Shown: positions 33,305 to 44,153, counted from the first letter of the stretch. The stretch is 64,000 nt of DNA from Sipunculus nudus (GCA_026874595.1 CM049314.1:53055812-53119811), one strand, 5' to 3'. Numbers and translations: made by a program. The notes: a model not told the origin generated them from the sequence alone.

Positions 33305-34901
33305 AACAAGGGACCAATGGGTCACTGTGCTCAGCTGAAGTTGACCTTGAAGGTAAAAATCTAAAAAAATATCAAATGGAGATAAAGTGTAAGAGGAAGA
33401 GGTAATAAAGGCCATAGTTGGTTTATATAATTGGTTTGTATTGATGAGCAAGAAATTGTTGCAAATATTATTTTGTGACCTGACCATGTGTTTTCTAATG
33501 TTGAAACTGAAGCATGTGAGCAGTTTGTGAACAAATGATCTGTACTATTACCATGATCATAAGTTTGATTCTCATCATAAATCTCAGTCTTGTCAGATAA
33601 CACCACATCATGCATACAAATGTTTATTTATTTTTTACCACAAAAATTATCTTTTAAATCTGCAAAACAATAAATAGCTAAAAATAATACTTGATTTAGA
33701 TTTCACAATTTTTAATTGTGTCTTTATTTATCCATAATGTGCTTCATATTTTATAATAATTTAAGCATACTGATGGGTTCATTTATATTTGTTAAAATCA
33801 TTTAAAAGAAAATTTATTTCTTTAAAAATGCTACATTACACAACATTGCATCTTCTGGATTACACCTTTTTTCAAGGAAAGTTTTTGCATATCGGAGTGG
33901 AAACAGCATTACAATTAAGGAGATACAGTGAAAACAATAACAATTACTGCATAACATTTGGTGGGTTGGGTTTGCGGGGGGGTGGGGGGGGGGTGGGGGG
34001 GGGGGGGTGATTGGGGTGGTGATATGAGAATAACTGTACACCTGTCACAGCAGGGGATCTCCCCCAGTGACTGTAACAAATCAGAAACCCTGGCATAGCT
34101 GACTTCCAGTGACCTGGAGTGGGAACCTGCATCTGTAATCAAAGCAAGTGACTCCAGAAAAAAAATCAATAACTACCTTAATTTTCAAGCTTTTATTCTC
34201 AAATTTCAGATTTAGACAATCTAAATATTTATGTTTACATGCTGTGAAAATTAAATCAATGGTGCTTACAGGAAAAAAACGTGCCATGGTCAAAGTTGGG
34301 CAAAATTTAAGGTACTGATTTTTTTTTTATGCTAATAACTTAAAAAATTTACAAAATTCAGATCTTATTATGGGTAAACAATTAAATCTTAATTAAACAT
34401 AGTTATATACTTGAGAAAATAGACTCTAGTTTCAAAATTTTTCATGTTAAGAGAGTTATTATTTTTCCTAATTTTTTACAAAGTCCATTATGTTTGGGCC
34501 CATAACTTATAGAATTTATACTTTACAGACTTAATTTCTGGCATGTACATAGGAACTATATAGAGGAATATTTTTGGTAAATATGAGGAAAAACAGATGA
34601 GTGGTTTTTATATTAGGTAGTCCTGAAGTGTGAAAATAGGATTTTAATAAAAAATTGAGGTTTTTCCTGAATTTCTCAAAGGAACGAAGTTGCAAAGACC
34701 CAGTTTCCGGCTTGGTAGGAGATCTTGGGGACATCTAACATTATGCTGAATTTTGGATTCCTAGGTCTTACGGTTTCATAAGTGCCACATCTAGGGACGG
34801 ATGGACGGACGGGCGGACGGGCGGACGAACAGACGGACGGGTAGACAGACGGACGGAGGACAGACAATGGACCATATATGGACTTATAGTCAGCTGAGCT
34901 A
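33305..34901 (+). mobile_element. shared-head/shared-tail element, copy 5 (near-complete reference copy)
   Basis: Head GGGACCAATGGGTCACTG with GCTCAGCTGAAGTTGACC (33310-33345), C-block (33700-33920), G run with interruptions (33975-34010), GATATGAGAATAACTGTACACC, A-block, then a GGACGG tract (34795-34860) and tail arm AGTCAGCTGAGCTA ending 34901 (left arm damaged). The block order is the same in 60950-63259, which makes this the clearest template for the family. Confidence 0.78.
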
Positions 34902-35359
34902 AAAATGACAACATTCTTTCTAATTCCTGGCATACAGTTAAATATTCATTACATAAGTGCTTGAAAAAGGCTCTCTAGTTTCAACAATTACAATGTAAAG
35001 TAGGTAAATATCTTTCCTGATATTTTGACAATATACATTATGTTTGGGCCCACAACTCCCACAAATTATGCAATATAGTCTTAGTGGTTTTCATTATTAG
35101 TCAGTCTTGAAGTGTAACAATAGAATTTTAATGGAAAATGGAGGTTTTCCTTAATTTCTCAAAGGAACAAATTCACAGTGACCCAGTGTAGGGTTTGGTA
35201 GGAAACTTAAGAACATCTAACTGTATATCAAATTTTGGATTAGTAGATCAAATGGTTTAAACATGTGCCCTGTTAACAGACATCAAGACGGCCAGACTGA
35301 CAGCTGGACCGACAAAGGACCATCATTATAGCTCAGATGACTAAAAGTCAGCTGAACTA
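34902..35359 (+). mobile_element. A-block 3' fragment with tail hairpin
   Basis: Begins mid-block (GGCATACAGTTAAATATTC), runs through GTTTGGGCCCACAACT and ends with TATAGCTCAGATGACTAAAA / GTCAGCTGAACTA at 35359. Headless copy directly after copy 5. Confidence 0.65.
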
Positions 35360-35495
35360 AAAATGTTGTAATAGTAATAGTATCAGATGGATTAAGTATT
35401 AACAGTAATAGTAATACTGATAGTAATAGAACCCCTGTAATAGCCCCTAATCTCTGCTGTTATCAGGTTATGACGTGTTTATGATCTGTGTGAGC
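35360..35495. repeat. AGTAATAG-type low-complexity sequence
   Basis: Imperfect AGTAATA/GTAATAG repeats, similar to the patch at 35940-36060. Confidence 0.6.
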
Positions 35496-35502
35496 TACTT
35501 AC

Positions 35503-35559
35503 TTGCCGGCCTTTCTTGGTTCTGGGCTACATCTGATCCTGTACTCTTCTGTATGTTTC
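35503..35559 (-). CDS. SMIM20: SMIM20 (MITRAC7)-like gene, exon 2
   Basis: On the minus strand a strong acceptor (TTCTTCTTATTGTCAG) precedes 35559 and a GTAAGT donor follows 35503. Read in phase 1, as required by the upstream exon at 38480, the 57 bp encode RNIQKSTGSDVAQNQERPA and leave phase 1 again. The R-x-x-Q-x-x-T/I..Q-x-E pattern resembles the segment after the membrane helix of SMIM20 proteins. No last exon (KVW-x-DPF tail) was found to the left, so the 3' end is unlocated. The assignment rests on splice quality, phase and a short resemblance. Confidence 0.55.
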
Positions 35560-35569
35560 CTGACAATAA

Positions 35570-36370
35570 GAAGAACACTGACATCTACTTCTATTACAGG
35601 CAAACCTTGAGTCAAATCTGAATTGATTTGGAATTGATTTGGAATTGTAGGGAAAACTGAATGAACTGGAACTGAACTCAAAAAGTGAAAATTAAATGAA
35701 CTGGAACTTAACTGGAACTGAAGTTTACAGTTAACACACTGAATTGATCTGAATTTATGACAAAAGTTCCAACTCTCATAATATTCAAAGTGTCGCTCAT
35801 TGGAAGTGGCGATAGGTCAATTTTAAAATCAAACTTGCAGCATTTGGTTAAAGTCAAAACAAGCATCATGATAACAGAAATGTTTCTTAATCACTTTTCC
35901 TGAATTGTTTGTATCAGCAGTTTCAGCAAGGATGGGATAATATTAATATGTTGTATAGTAATAGAAATTTTAGCTTATCAAAGTAATAGTAATAAAATAA
36001 ATATAAAAGTGAGCTGTAAAAGTTATAATAATAGAAGGTAAAGTATTAGAGAAATAAGTATTACTTTTTACTGCCTAGAATTTCATGCTTTTCCATAAAG
36101 CATGTGATCAGATAATACTGAACTGGCTTGTTATGGTCCAGTGACTTTCTAGGATGTGCCTATTGTTACAGCATTCTGTTTGCCTGGAGCTGCTCTGCTG
36201 GCCTGGTGTGCTTTGACCAGTGGGTCTGATTAACTAGGGTATTTCATTGGACAGAATAAGCAACAGTAAAATACCTCTCATAGACTGTTAGTCTTTGATG
36301 ACTAGAGTCAGTTAAATTATATTGCACATGCTTCAAATATATTGACCTTGCTAGGAGATATAACAGTGAT
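35570..36370. other. AT-rich intron with GAATTGA and AATAGTAAT runs
   Basis: Low-complexity GGAATTGATTTGGAATTG-type and AGTAATAGTAATAA-type sequence inside the presumed SMIM20 intron; similar GAATTGAA sequence resumes at 36715-36850. Confidence 0.5.
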
Positions 36371-36375
36371 CATCC

Positions 36376-36402
36376 TCCCCCCCCCCCCCCCCCCCCCCCA
36401 CC
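36376..36402. repeat. poly-C run
   Basis: About 26 consecutive C on the plus strand. Confidence 0.9.
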
Positions 36403-36946
36403 ACCATGTTTATGAGAACTTAAATGTTTGCATATGTATTGATGCACTAAACTAGGTTTACAAAACTTTATCACAATTTAGCCAGTTTACCTGATCTTAA
36501 GGAACAATTGCTCAGTAAAACTAGTAAAACACTAGAACCTGTCTGGCTGCTATGCCTTACCACAAGAAATGGTAAACCTTGTAATTGCTGACAATTTAGA
36601 TTTGGAGCAAATTCAACCAATTCTGAACAAAATTGTGTACTTGTGGAAAAGTAATAGAAGGCCTGTGGAAACACTTGTTACACACCAATGAAATGCATTC
36701 AAATGCTTGCAACTTTTGGAATTGCAAACTGAATTTGAATTGAATTAAATTATTTGAAATGAACTGGAATTGATATTTTTTTCCAGCACACTGAATTGAA
36801 TTGGTATTGAAGTTAAATAAAACTTCTTGAATTGAAACTAAAAAATTTGAATAGACCAGAGGTTTGGTTACAGATATACAGTAACATATACAGTGTACAC
36901 AGTACATCTGATCAGGGAACAATTTGAATTACCACTCTATCACAGA
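36403..36946. other. AT-rich intronic spacer
   Basis: Nothing recognised except short GAATTGAA-type repetition. Confidence 0.4.
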
Positions 36947-37910
36947 ATCAACCCATGGGTCATGACTCTCAGCTGACTAGAATGATATTACTGGCTAACA
37001 TTCACAACAGGAATTTCATCAACTGAAAACCAAATTAAGATAAACTTCAGATGTGAGCTTGACACCAAGGTCGACAAGGTCTTCCTAAAGTGATATGGGT
37101 CACAGATATGTAAAGACAGAATGCAATTATGACTGACCTATACAGGATGTACAGAGAAGAATAAGATCAAGTTCACCAGTTTTCAAACCTCAGAGAATGT
37201 TGTGGAAACTTTGGTGTCAAATATGAGGGACACATACACAATACTTCCAATGTTACTGCATAACAAAAATGCTAAAGACAAGGTTTAATTTGGCTGATTT
37301 CACCTTCAAGATAAAGGTCAAGATCACAAGATTCTGAAGTCCCCTGAGAACTTGGCTGACACATTTTGTTAATCAAATCTGAGGACAAATATGGAATACT
37401 TCAAAATATATCATGTTGACATAAAGTTTACTTTTGGCTGATAAGACCTAGTAGATAAATGGGAGCAGTTATGATTTGTGCCCTGTTAACAGATGACGGC
37501 ATCTTTTGAGGTCTCAAAAATAGAGAAAAAAATTGTAAAAAATAAAAAAAAATACAGGTGTTGCCACCAGTCTGCAGAAACTGACGAAACACTCCATGAT
37601 CAATATCCATGCAAAGAATATTGGCAATCAATGCGTTAGTTGTTCAGATATTTGAGCTTTTGTATCAAATTTTTCATTATTCTGGGGGGTACTTCAGAGC
37701 CCCATAGCTTAAAGAATATGGGTAACAGAGACCTAATTCCAGGTTTCCAAGGAGATTTTTCATGGAACTCTCTGGATGTAAAGTTAGAAGATTCCAGGTC
37801 CAGTGGTTATGATTTGTGCCTTATTATTGAACAAACGACCCGGTCGTCCGGCCGGACGACCAACAAAGAGTGATCGCTATAGCTCAGATGACTTACAGTC
37901 AGCTGAGCTA
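36947..37910 (+). mobile_element. shared-head/shared-tail element, copy 6 with a third interior type
   Basis: Head TCAACCCATGGGTCATG with CTCAGCTGA (36951-36977); tail TAGCTCAGATGACTTACAGT / CAGCTGAGCTA (37880-37910). The interior differs from A-block copies: CAAGGTCGACAAGGTC, GGTTATGATTTGTGCC, a GGTGTTGCCACC relative of the palindrome (37557) and a GTCGTCCGGCCGGACGAC stretch (37842-37859) that is itself a near-perfect palindrome. Only about 0.96 kb. Confidence 0.7.
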
Positions 37911-38364
37911 AAAAGTATGAAGTGCTTCGAATTATATAAGGGTCATAATAATCCTAAAATTCTGCACGGAGACTTTCAATGACCTCCCTGGATGTTAAGT
38001 GAGGACAATCTAGGACTTAGCAGACAGACAATGGGCAAAGAGTGATCCCTATAGCATAAATGAGTTTCAGTCATCTAAGCTTATAAACTGTGGATATGAA
38101 AATATTCTATACCATGCAGCCTGTAACATGGAACAAGTAAAGCTCTCTATAATAAATCAGTGCAAAGAATTTTTCAGAATAATCCACAGAACTATTCAGG
38201 AAAAATATTGATCTCTTCTTAATATTGGTAAATGAAAAAGGCTGTTGACAATGAATCTATTTTAAAACCTACTCTATACTGTATATACATTCTGTTTTTT
38301 TAGATGTCAGTTGACTTTTTTTTATCACTCAAGCTTTTTGCTTTTAAGGATATAATGACCACAG

Positions 38365-38366
<2 letters not shown>
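37911..38366. other. decayed tail fragment and spacer
   Basis: 37950-38080 repeats the interior and a very decayed tail of copy 6 (GATCCCTATAGCATAAATGA). The rest is unassigned. Confidence 0.4.

Positions 38367-38400
<34 letters not shown>
38367..38400. repeat. poly-G run
   Basis: About 34 consecutive G immediately before an exact 299-bp tandem duplication; a likely sequencing and assembly trouble spot. Confidence 0.95.
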
Positions 38401-38401
<1 letters not shown>

Positions 38402-38479
38402 GGCAATGCTGATTGAAAAGCTGCTGGGCAAAATGAAGTGCAAAATTATGAAAAAGCTGTGATGGTTTTATTAACTCAC

Positions 38480-38625
38480 TCCACTTCTCTGGGTGTAGAT
38501 ATGGATCAATCATGGCAGGGTATACGATGCAGCCTAACGCAGTCAGGATCCCTCCCACCAAGGCTACACCTCTCCAACCACGCATGTCAACAGCTTTCTG
38601 TGGCATCTTCTGTCCTTACTTCAGT
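38480..38625 (-). CDS. SMIM20: SMIM20 (MITRAC7)-like gene, first coding exon, copy A
   Basis: The minus-strand ATG at 38606 opens MPQKAVD, MRGWRGVALVGG, ILTALGCIVYP, AMIDPYLHPEKW, ending in phase 1 before a GTGAGT donor (exon end 38480). A TTATTTTAG acceptor-like site lies at 38626. A single hydrophobic helix followed by YP and a short charged tail matches SMIM20, whose vertebrate form starts with R..ALIFGGF...FYPIYFRPL. SMIM20 is an inner-membrane protein of mitochondria that stabilises newly made COX1 during cytochrome c oxidase assembly; in vertebrates it is also the precursor of phoenixin. The start could instead be the second methionine. The exon is exactly duplicated at 38779-38924. Confidence 0.72.
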
Positions 38626-38778
38626 CTAAAATAACAGAGAGGTATAAAATAATAGAATTCTGTAGAATCACACAGCTTTTTCACACCATAGTGCCTCCAA
38701 AGTAATGCTGATTGAAAAGCTGCTGGGCAAAATGAAGTGCAAAATTATGAAAAAGCTGTGATGGTTTTATTAACTCAC

Positions 38779-38924
38779 TCCACTTCTCTGGGTGTAGATA
38801 TGGATCAATCATGGCAGGGTATACGATGCAGCCTAACGCAGTCAGGATCCCTCCCACCAAGGCTACACCTCTCCAACCACGCATGTCAACAGCTTTCTGT
38901 GGCATCTTCTGTCCTTACTTCAGT
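38779..38924 (-). CDS. SMIM20: SMIM20-like first coding exon, copy B
   Basis: Identical to copy A, with ATG at 38905. On the minus strand copy B is transcribed first. Both copies keep their donor and acceptor. If both were spliced into one mRNA the frame would shift (the 146-bp exon is not a multiple of 3), so either one copy is skipped, they act as alternative first exons, or the duplication is an assembly artefact. Confidence 0.55.
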
Positions 38925-39002
38925 CTAAAATAACAGAGAGGTATAAAATAATAGAATTCTGTAGAATCACACAGCTTTTTCACACCATAGTGCCTCCAAA
39001 GT

Positions 39003-39350
39003 ACGATGAATTCTGACCTCATTAAATATGCGTGGATTTTGTTAGAAATAGAAGTTAGGCCAGATATTTTATTGATTAACCTTTCTGAAGAGTTTGATCA
39101 AAATCCTTCATATTTTTTGTAAGTTATTGCAGTGACACCACAAAGTAGCCTGGTGACCTGTGACATTATTAAATATGAGTGGATTTTGCCCATAATTGAC
39201 CTCGTCGAGATAATCTGTTGGTAAGTAGTTATGGTGAGTTTGGTGAAAATCCATCAACGCCCCGTACATTATTGCAGCGACACTAAAAGTTAACAGATGG
39301 ATGGACTGTGGGTATACCATGATACTCCTGTCATATGACGGGAGTATAAA
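39003..39350 (+). mobile_element. pearl-like element with 3' palindrome
   Basis: Two ~150-bp units (TCATTAAATATGCGTGGATT near 39018 and TATTAAATATGAGTGGATT near 39167) are followed by a short ATGGATGG tract and then the palindrome ATACTCCTGTCATATGAC / GGGAGTAT (39322-39347), perfect except for one pair. Tandem core, GGAT tract and 3' palindrome are the pearl layout. Copy B of the SMIM20 duplication abuts its left side. Confidence 0.68.
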
Positions 39351-39730
39351 AAGTATTGTATGAGCCACTTCTGTAGAAAATAAAGCTACCTTAAATGTTG
39401 AATTGTACTGACTTCATAACAATCAATTCAACAGTTCTGTAAACTTGAATATTTTGTAGGATTTTCAACAAAATTTGGAACGAAGCCAGGTTTATCTTAT
39501 CCCAATATCCTGATTGTACAGGTCCTGACATAAGCTTTTTATCTCTGATACAGGTCAGTGCAAGCCCATTTTTAAAAGAAAAATGTCTGTTTGTTTTAGC
39601 TGTGCATTTTTATTTTGCAGTAATGGGGCAGTAAACTGCAATAAACAGAAGAAAGTATTTTAGGTGGCACCCTCAGTCTTGTGATCTTTGGCTGTCCTGA
39701 TTTTCCTAATATTTATCCATGCATTCATGA
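39351..39730. other. spacer with GGTGGCACCCTC (39663)
   Basis: Contains one decayed relative of the GGTGGCGCCACC palindrome; otherwise unassigned. Confidence 0.4.
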
Positions 39731-40011
39731 TATGTAATGTCCAACCACAAATGTCCCTAATATTTATCCGTGCATTCATGTGTAATGTTCAACCACAAAT
39801 GTCCCTAATATTGATCCTATTTTCATGTGTAATGTTCAACCACAAATGTCCCTAATATTGATCCATGCATTCATGTGTAATGTTCAACCACAAATGTCCC
39901 TAATATTGATCCATGCATTCATGTGTAATGTTCAACTACAAATGTCCCTAATATTGATCCATGCATTCATGTGTCATGTTCAACCACAAATGTCCCTAAT
40001 ATTGATCCATG
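39731..40011 (+). repeat. 48-bp minisatellite, left part (~6 units)
   Basis: CCACAAATGTCCCTAATATT recurs every 48 bp (39745, 39793, 39840, 39888, 39936, 39984). Because 48 is a multiple of 3, one frame repeats a 16-residue peptide (MCNVQPQMSLILIHAF); I do not think it is coding. Confidence 0.93.
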
Positions 40012-40491
40012 TACGCTCGTTACACAGCGCTTTAACTATAGGCCTAGTACCTATATCGTAAGCTCTGTTTGTTATGACCTAGTATCCTGAATTGCTGTAA
40101 TTCAAATGAAACGTAACAACAAAAGCTGCTTGCACACCTTGCTGGTTGGTTTCAGTTCTGCAGACAACAGATACATGGCTACGCTAACAGAGTCATAATG
40201 TCATAATCGAATCGGTCAATGATGCGAGAATGCAGAGGGAGCAATTCAAATTCGACCGTAAACTCATCAAGCGGCGCTTGAAGCGCAGCTATGGGCGGAG
40301 CCAGAATGCCAGCTGTCATGTGTTTGTTTATTGGCATCTGGTTGGTTGCTTGTCACATCATACGCACATATTTTTCAGCGGACAACAAACCGCCATCTGG
40401 TGTCTAAATATATCATAAATGGTAAAAGCTGGCTGCGTGAAAATCAGTTGCTTCTTTAGAAGCGCAAGATTTCCGCTGCCTCGGGAGCGTA
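40012..40491. mobile_element. ~480-bp MITE, Mutator-like by its 9-bp target duplication
   Basis: It interrupts the 48-bp minisatellite. Ends are TACGCTCG (40012) and GGAGCGTA (40491), inverted repeats of 7-8 bp. TGATCCATG flanks both sides (40003-40011 and 40492-40500), a 9-bp target site duplication, the length typical of Mutator-like elements. Composition is CG-richer than the surroundings. No transposase. It carries GACACCAGATGGCGG (rc of about 40390-40404), a near-perfect CTCF core. An 8-bp duplication (hAT) is the alternative. Confidence 0.68.
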
Positions 40492-40590
40492 TGATCCATG
40501 CAGTCAAGTGTAATGTTCAACCACAAATGTCCCTAATATTGATCCATGCATTCATGTGTAATGTTCAACCACAAATGTCCCTCATAATGA
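40492..40590 (+). repeat. 48-bp minisatellite, right part (~2 units)
   Basis: Resumes with TGATCCATGCAGTCAAGTG and ATGTTCAACCACAAATGTCC twice (40511 and 40559), so the insertion at 40012-40491 happened inside an existing array. Confidence 0.9.
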
Positions 40591-41325
40591 AGGTCATGAC
40601 CCCAATTAAAAAGGGCAAGATTTGAAAACTAGACAACCATAGGGGGTTGGCTAGTTAGGTAAAAACACACAGACACAGACAGACAAGCTGACAGGCAGAG
40701 GGACAATGGCACACATGGAAATACCTTATATGAATGACCCATTTTCTGGGAGGGGGGAGCAGAAACAAATAATATGTTTATGTAGTTATGCTGATTTTGA
40801 AAAGTCGCAGAAAAATACATAAAGGGACAGACAGAAAAGGTCAAGGTCAAGGGCAGGTCATTCATTCATATTATGGGGAACGGAGAGACAGATAAAATGA
40901 TCCACAGTTTATGTGGATACAACAATTTATGTCAATCTTATGAGGAATATAAAATGTTGAGGTTTTTGGATGACTATAACGGTGACATGTGACTGATTTT
41001 TTAATTTAATAAACACAAAGGCTGTTAGTTATACATTATATAAATATAGTTAGTTTATATATATTATTGTTACGGAACCTAATAACAACAGATTAAGTAG
41101 TCGTGAAGAGCATAAATTTTGTTATGGAGATAAATAAAAATCAGTTTCTGTAACACTAGGCAGCGTGAAATGTCTAGGGAAATGAAAAAGAATTCAGTGG
41201 TTTTTTTGTAAACAAATAATTATAATTGATTCTTAAAACAATCCTAACATTACAATACACTAAATCAATACAATTACACAGTATAACAGCAGTACAACAG
41301 CTAATCAATACAATTACACAGTGTA
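40591..41325. other. spacer with CAGACA tract
   Basis: An ACACAGACACAGACAGACA tract (40663-40690) and AAGGTCAAGGTCAAGGGC look like a decayed element end. The rest is AT-rich and unassigned. Confidence 0.4.
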
Positions 41326-42345
41326 ACTAGATGTGGTCAGACAATGGTCCTCAGAGGGCCCCGCGTTTCTGCAAGTGCTGGACTAGTTTACATATGGGTG
41401 AAAAATTAAGTTAAATTTGAAAAATATCACAAACAGAAACAGGTTTTTATCAATATGCATGAGGGAAAAAAATCATACTGGATTGGAGAAGATATGTCTG
41501 AAATAATGTGTGAAATAGAAAATCAACGAATGTAGTCTGTTAGCCATATTTGATTTTGAGCAAGTCTGTAATTGAAAAGGTCTGGAGCCCTCATAGGGAC
41601 CAATTACCCCTGTAAATTTTGAATAGCTGAAGTATGTTGTTGTTTAGTTATCAAGCACGAAAGAAAATCAGCAATGGGGCAGTGGCAGCCATATTGAAAT
41701 TCCACCAGGTCTGTAATTCAAAAGGTCTGGAGCCCTTACAGGTACCAATCATCCCTGTGAATTTTGGAAAGCTGCAGTATGTTGTTGTTGAGTAATTTTG
41801 TGCGAAAGAAAATCAGCAATCAGGCTGTGGTGGCCATGTTGGAATTCTGACAGGTGTGTAATTCAATAGGTTTGGAGCCCTCACGTGTACCAATCATCCT
41901 TGTAAATTTGGGAAAGCTGCAGTAGGTTGTTGTTGAGTTATCTTGCACGAAAAAAATAAGGAATTGGGCTGTGGCGGCCATATTGGAATTCCGACAAGTC
42001 TGTAATTTGATAGGTTTGGAGCTGTCATAGGTACCAATCATCCCTGTGAATTTTGGAAAGCTGCAGTATGTTGTTGTTGAGTAATTTCGTGCAAAAGAAA
42101 ATCAGTGATCGGGCTATGGTGGCCATGTTGGAATTCCGACATGTCTGTAATTGGATAGGTGTGGAGCCCTCATAGGTACCAATCATCCCTGTGAATTTGA
42201 GAAAGCTGCACTATGTTGTTGTTGAGTTATCGTGCATGAAAGAAAGTGTCACTGACGGAAGGACGGAGTACGAAAGGATGGATTGACGGACTGACACGGT
42301 GATCACTATAGGGCACCACTTGTCAAGCAGGGCCCTAATAATTCT
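41326..42345 (+). mobile_element. pearl-like element with 145-bp tandem core
   Basis: Head CTCAGAGGGCCCCGCG (41352-41367); tail GATCACTATAGGGCACCACT with TAGGGC pairing to GCCCTA (ending about 42340), after an ACGGAAGGACGG tract (42255-42290). The core is a tandem array (41540-42245). GGGCCC is present near both ends as a subterminal inverted repeat. No coding capacity. Confidence 0.65.
41540..42245 (+). repeat. ~145-bp tandem array, about 4.8 units
   Basis: GTCTGTAATT..A.AGGTCTGG recurs at about 41563, 41710, 41855, 41998 and 42143. Each unit holds GGNGGCCATRTTGGAATTCC, with a GCCATNTTGG YY1-like core, and AGTATGTTGTTGTTGAGTWA. Confidence 0.88.
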
Positions 42346-42371
42346 AATCTGGGCATTCTGCGTCTATACAA

Positions 42372-42432
42372 TGTCTAGACGTCTAGAGGTCTAGACATAT
42401 TGTCTAGACACCACAAATTGTCTAGACACCAG
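42372..42432. repeat. cluster of GTCTAGAC palindromes
   Basis: The octamer GTCTAGAC occurs three times exactly, with GACGTCTAGAGG between, within about 55 bp (…ATGTCTAGACGTC…GGTCTAGACATATT…TTGTCTAGACACC). It sits between two elements. Confidence 0.85.
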
Positions 42433-42439
42433 ACAGAGC

Positions 42440-43860
42440 CAGGTCAGTTGCCATAGTGATGTCTGGACCCCCCTGGTTGTACTGAGTGACCTCTTGACTT
42501 GCCTGCTGACACTAAGCATGTTGTCAAATCTGTTTTCAAACACAGAAAGCCTTTTTCAATTTTCCACACTCCTTTTTTAAGCTGCATTTACCCAATCTAT
42601 TTTTATTAAAATAGCAGAACCCTACCATAGAATAATTCTTGTAAAGTTTAAACATATCAGCCAAATAGTTTCATCATAAAACAGTGTATTAGCTAGAAGA
42701 GCCAAAAATTACATTTTCGCTTGTAAAAAACAAGATGAATGTAGGTGGCGCCACCAATACCTCAATTTCAGATATGACTCATGTGACAAACATTGGCATT
42801 AAATTTGGTGATGACAGCTCCAGCTGTTTCTGAGATTTTAAGTTAAGTATGCTTTTTTGTACAGATGACTAAGTTAAACCTGTAACTCATCTAAAAATCA
42901 CTGAACCTGAGCCATTCAAACAAATTTGCGAGAGATTGTTCAAGGGATCATTTCTGTGAAATATTGGACAATTTGGCTTAACAGTTTTGGAGAAGAAGAT
43001 TTTTATCTCTTTTTTTACTTTTCCTGTATAAAATCTTAGAAAATCACTGAATCAAAACCATTTGAACAAATTTGAATTATCAACATATAAGGATCATTCA
43101 TGTGTAAGATTAAAGAATTTGACCCAGTGGTTTTTGAGAAGAAGATCTTTGTTGCGACTGAGCAGACATGGGCTGCTTTAACATTTGACTATATTTAGCT
43201 TCCCATTACTCGGCCAAAAGTCTTTGAACAGAGACCATTTGAACAAACTTAAGAAAGCACTCCCCTAGGAGCATTTCTGTGCAATATTAAACAATTTGGC
43301 TTTATGCTTTCAGAGAAGAAGTTTTTTGTAGCCCTATGTATGCCTAGGGCACCGTTGACCCCAATCAAAAAGACCAATGCAGGTGGCGCCACCAATACCA
43401 CCAATTTCAGATATGACTCAAGTGACCAACATTAACATAAAATTTGATGATGATAGCTCCAGCCGTTTCTGAGATTGTAATTTTAGCATGCAAATGACTA
43501 AGTTCAACTTCCTGTAACTCGGTCAATAATCACCGAACTGGAACCATTCAAACAAACTTGAGAGAGATTGTTCCAGGGAACATTTCTGTGAAATATTGGA
43601 CAATTTGGCTGGAGAGTTTCAGAGAAGAAGATTTTAAAATGTTTTTAAGCTTTCTCTCTATAAAATCTAAATTAATGCAGATACCGAATAATAAGCTCTT
43701 AGGCACCAAGTTTCACATGTGACTAATTTTTACATGTAATTTGGAGCTGCTAGCTCCAACAGTTTCTGACTTACAGCCATGGACAGCAGACGGCCAGCCC
43801 TGGACAGTGGAGGGACGCCACTGCGCCATAACATAAGCTCACAGGTTCACCAATGATGGA
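42440..43860 (+). mobile_element. 'family B' element (TAAGCTCACAGGTT tail), copy 1
   Basis: Two or more ~640-bp units starting near 42740 and 43380 with AGGTGGCGCCACCAATACC, TTTCAGATATGACTCA and ATGATAGCTCCAGC. Each contains AACTCGGTCAATAATCACCG and TGTGAAATATTGGACAATTTGGC. The tail ACGGCCAGCCCTGGACAG, then ATAAGCTCACAGGTTCACC, ends near 43850. The same tail ends copies at 56960 and (inverted) 52208. No coding. Confidence 0.68.
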
Positions 43861-43969
43861 CAGACAGCTGATCACTTTATGTCCAATTCTCCTGAGGTGA
43901 GAATATGACTTAATTAGATCTTAATTTTTTTCTAATACTAATTTGAAAAAATTAAATAAACTTTACACT

Positions 43970-44153
43970 TGAGGTTTTTTCTTAATTTCTCGAAGGAACA
44001 AAGTCACAGTGATCAAGTATTTGGTTTGGTAGGAGATTTAGGGGATATCTAACAGTTGGCCAAATATTCGATTTGTATGTCTAACGGTTTCAAAACATGC
44101 CAGTCTTATGGACAGATGGATGACAGATGGATGTAGTCAGCTGAGATAAAAAC
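43970..44153 (+). mobile_element. A-block 3' fragment with decayed tail
   Basis: GAGGTTTTTTCTTAATTTCTC through GTAGGAGATTTAGGGG and CAGCTGAGATA, the last 180 bp of the shared-tail family; the left hairpin arm is lost. Confidence 0.55.

Larger units (their letters stand above)
38405..39002. repeat. exact 299-bp tandem duplication
   Basis: AATGCTGATTGAAAAGCTGC starts at 38405 and again at 38704; I saw no difference across the two 299-bp units, which end GTGCCTCCAAAGT. The unit includes the whole SMIM20-like exon and its splice sites. Confidence 0.95.

Noticed and set aside
39825-40061. Regular 16-residue repeat protein (MCNVQPQMSLILIHAF)
   Set aside because: Minisatellite of 48 bp interrupted by a transposon, with no gene structure around it.
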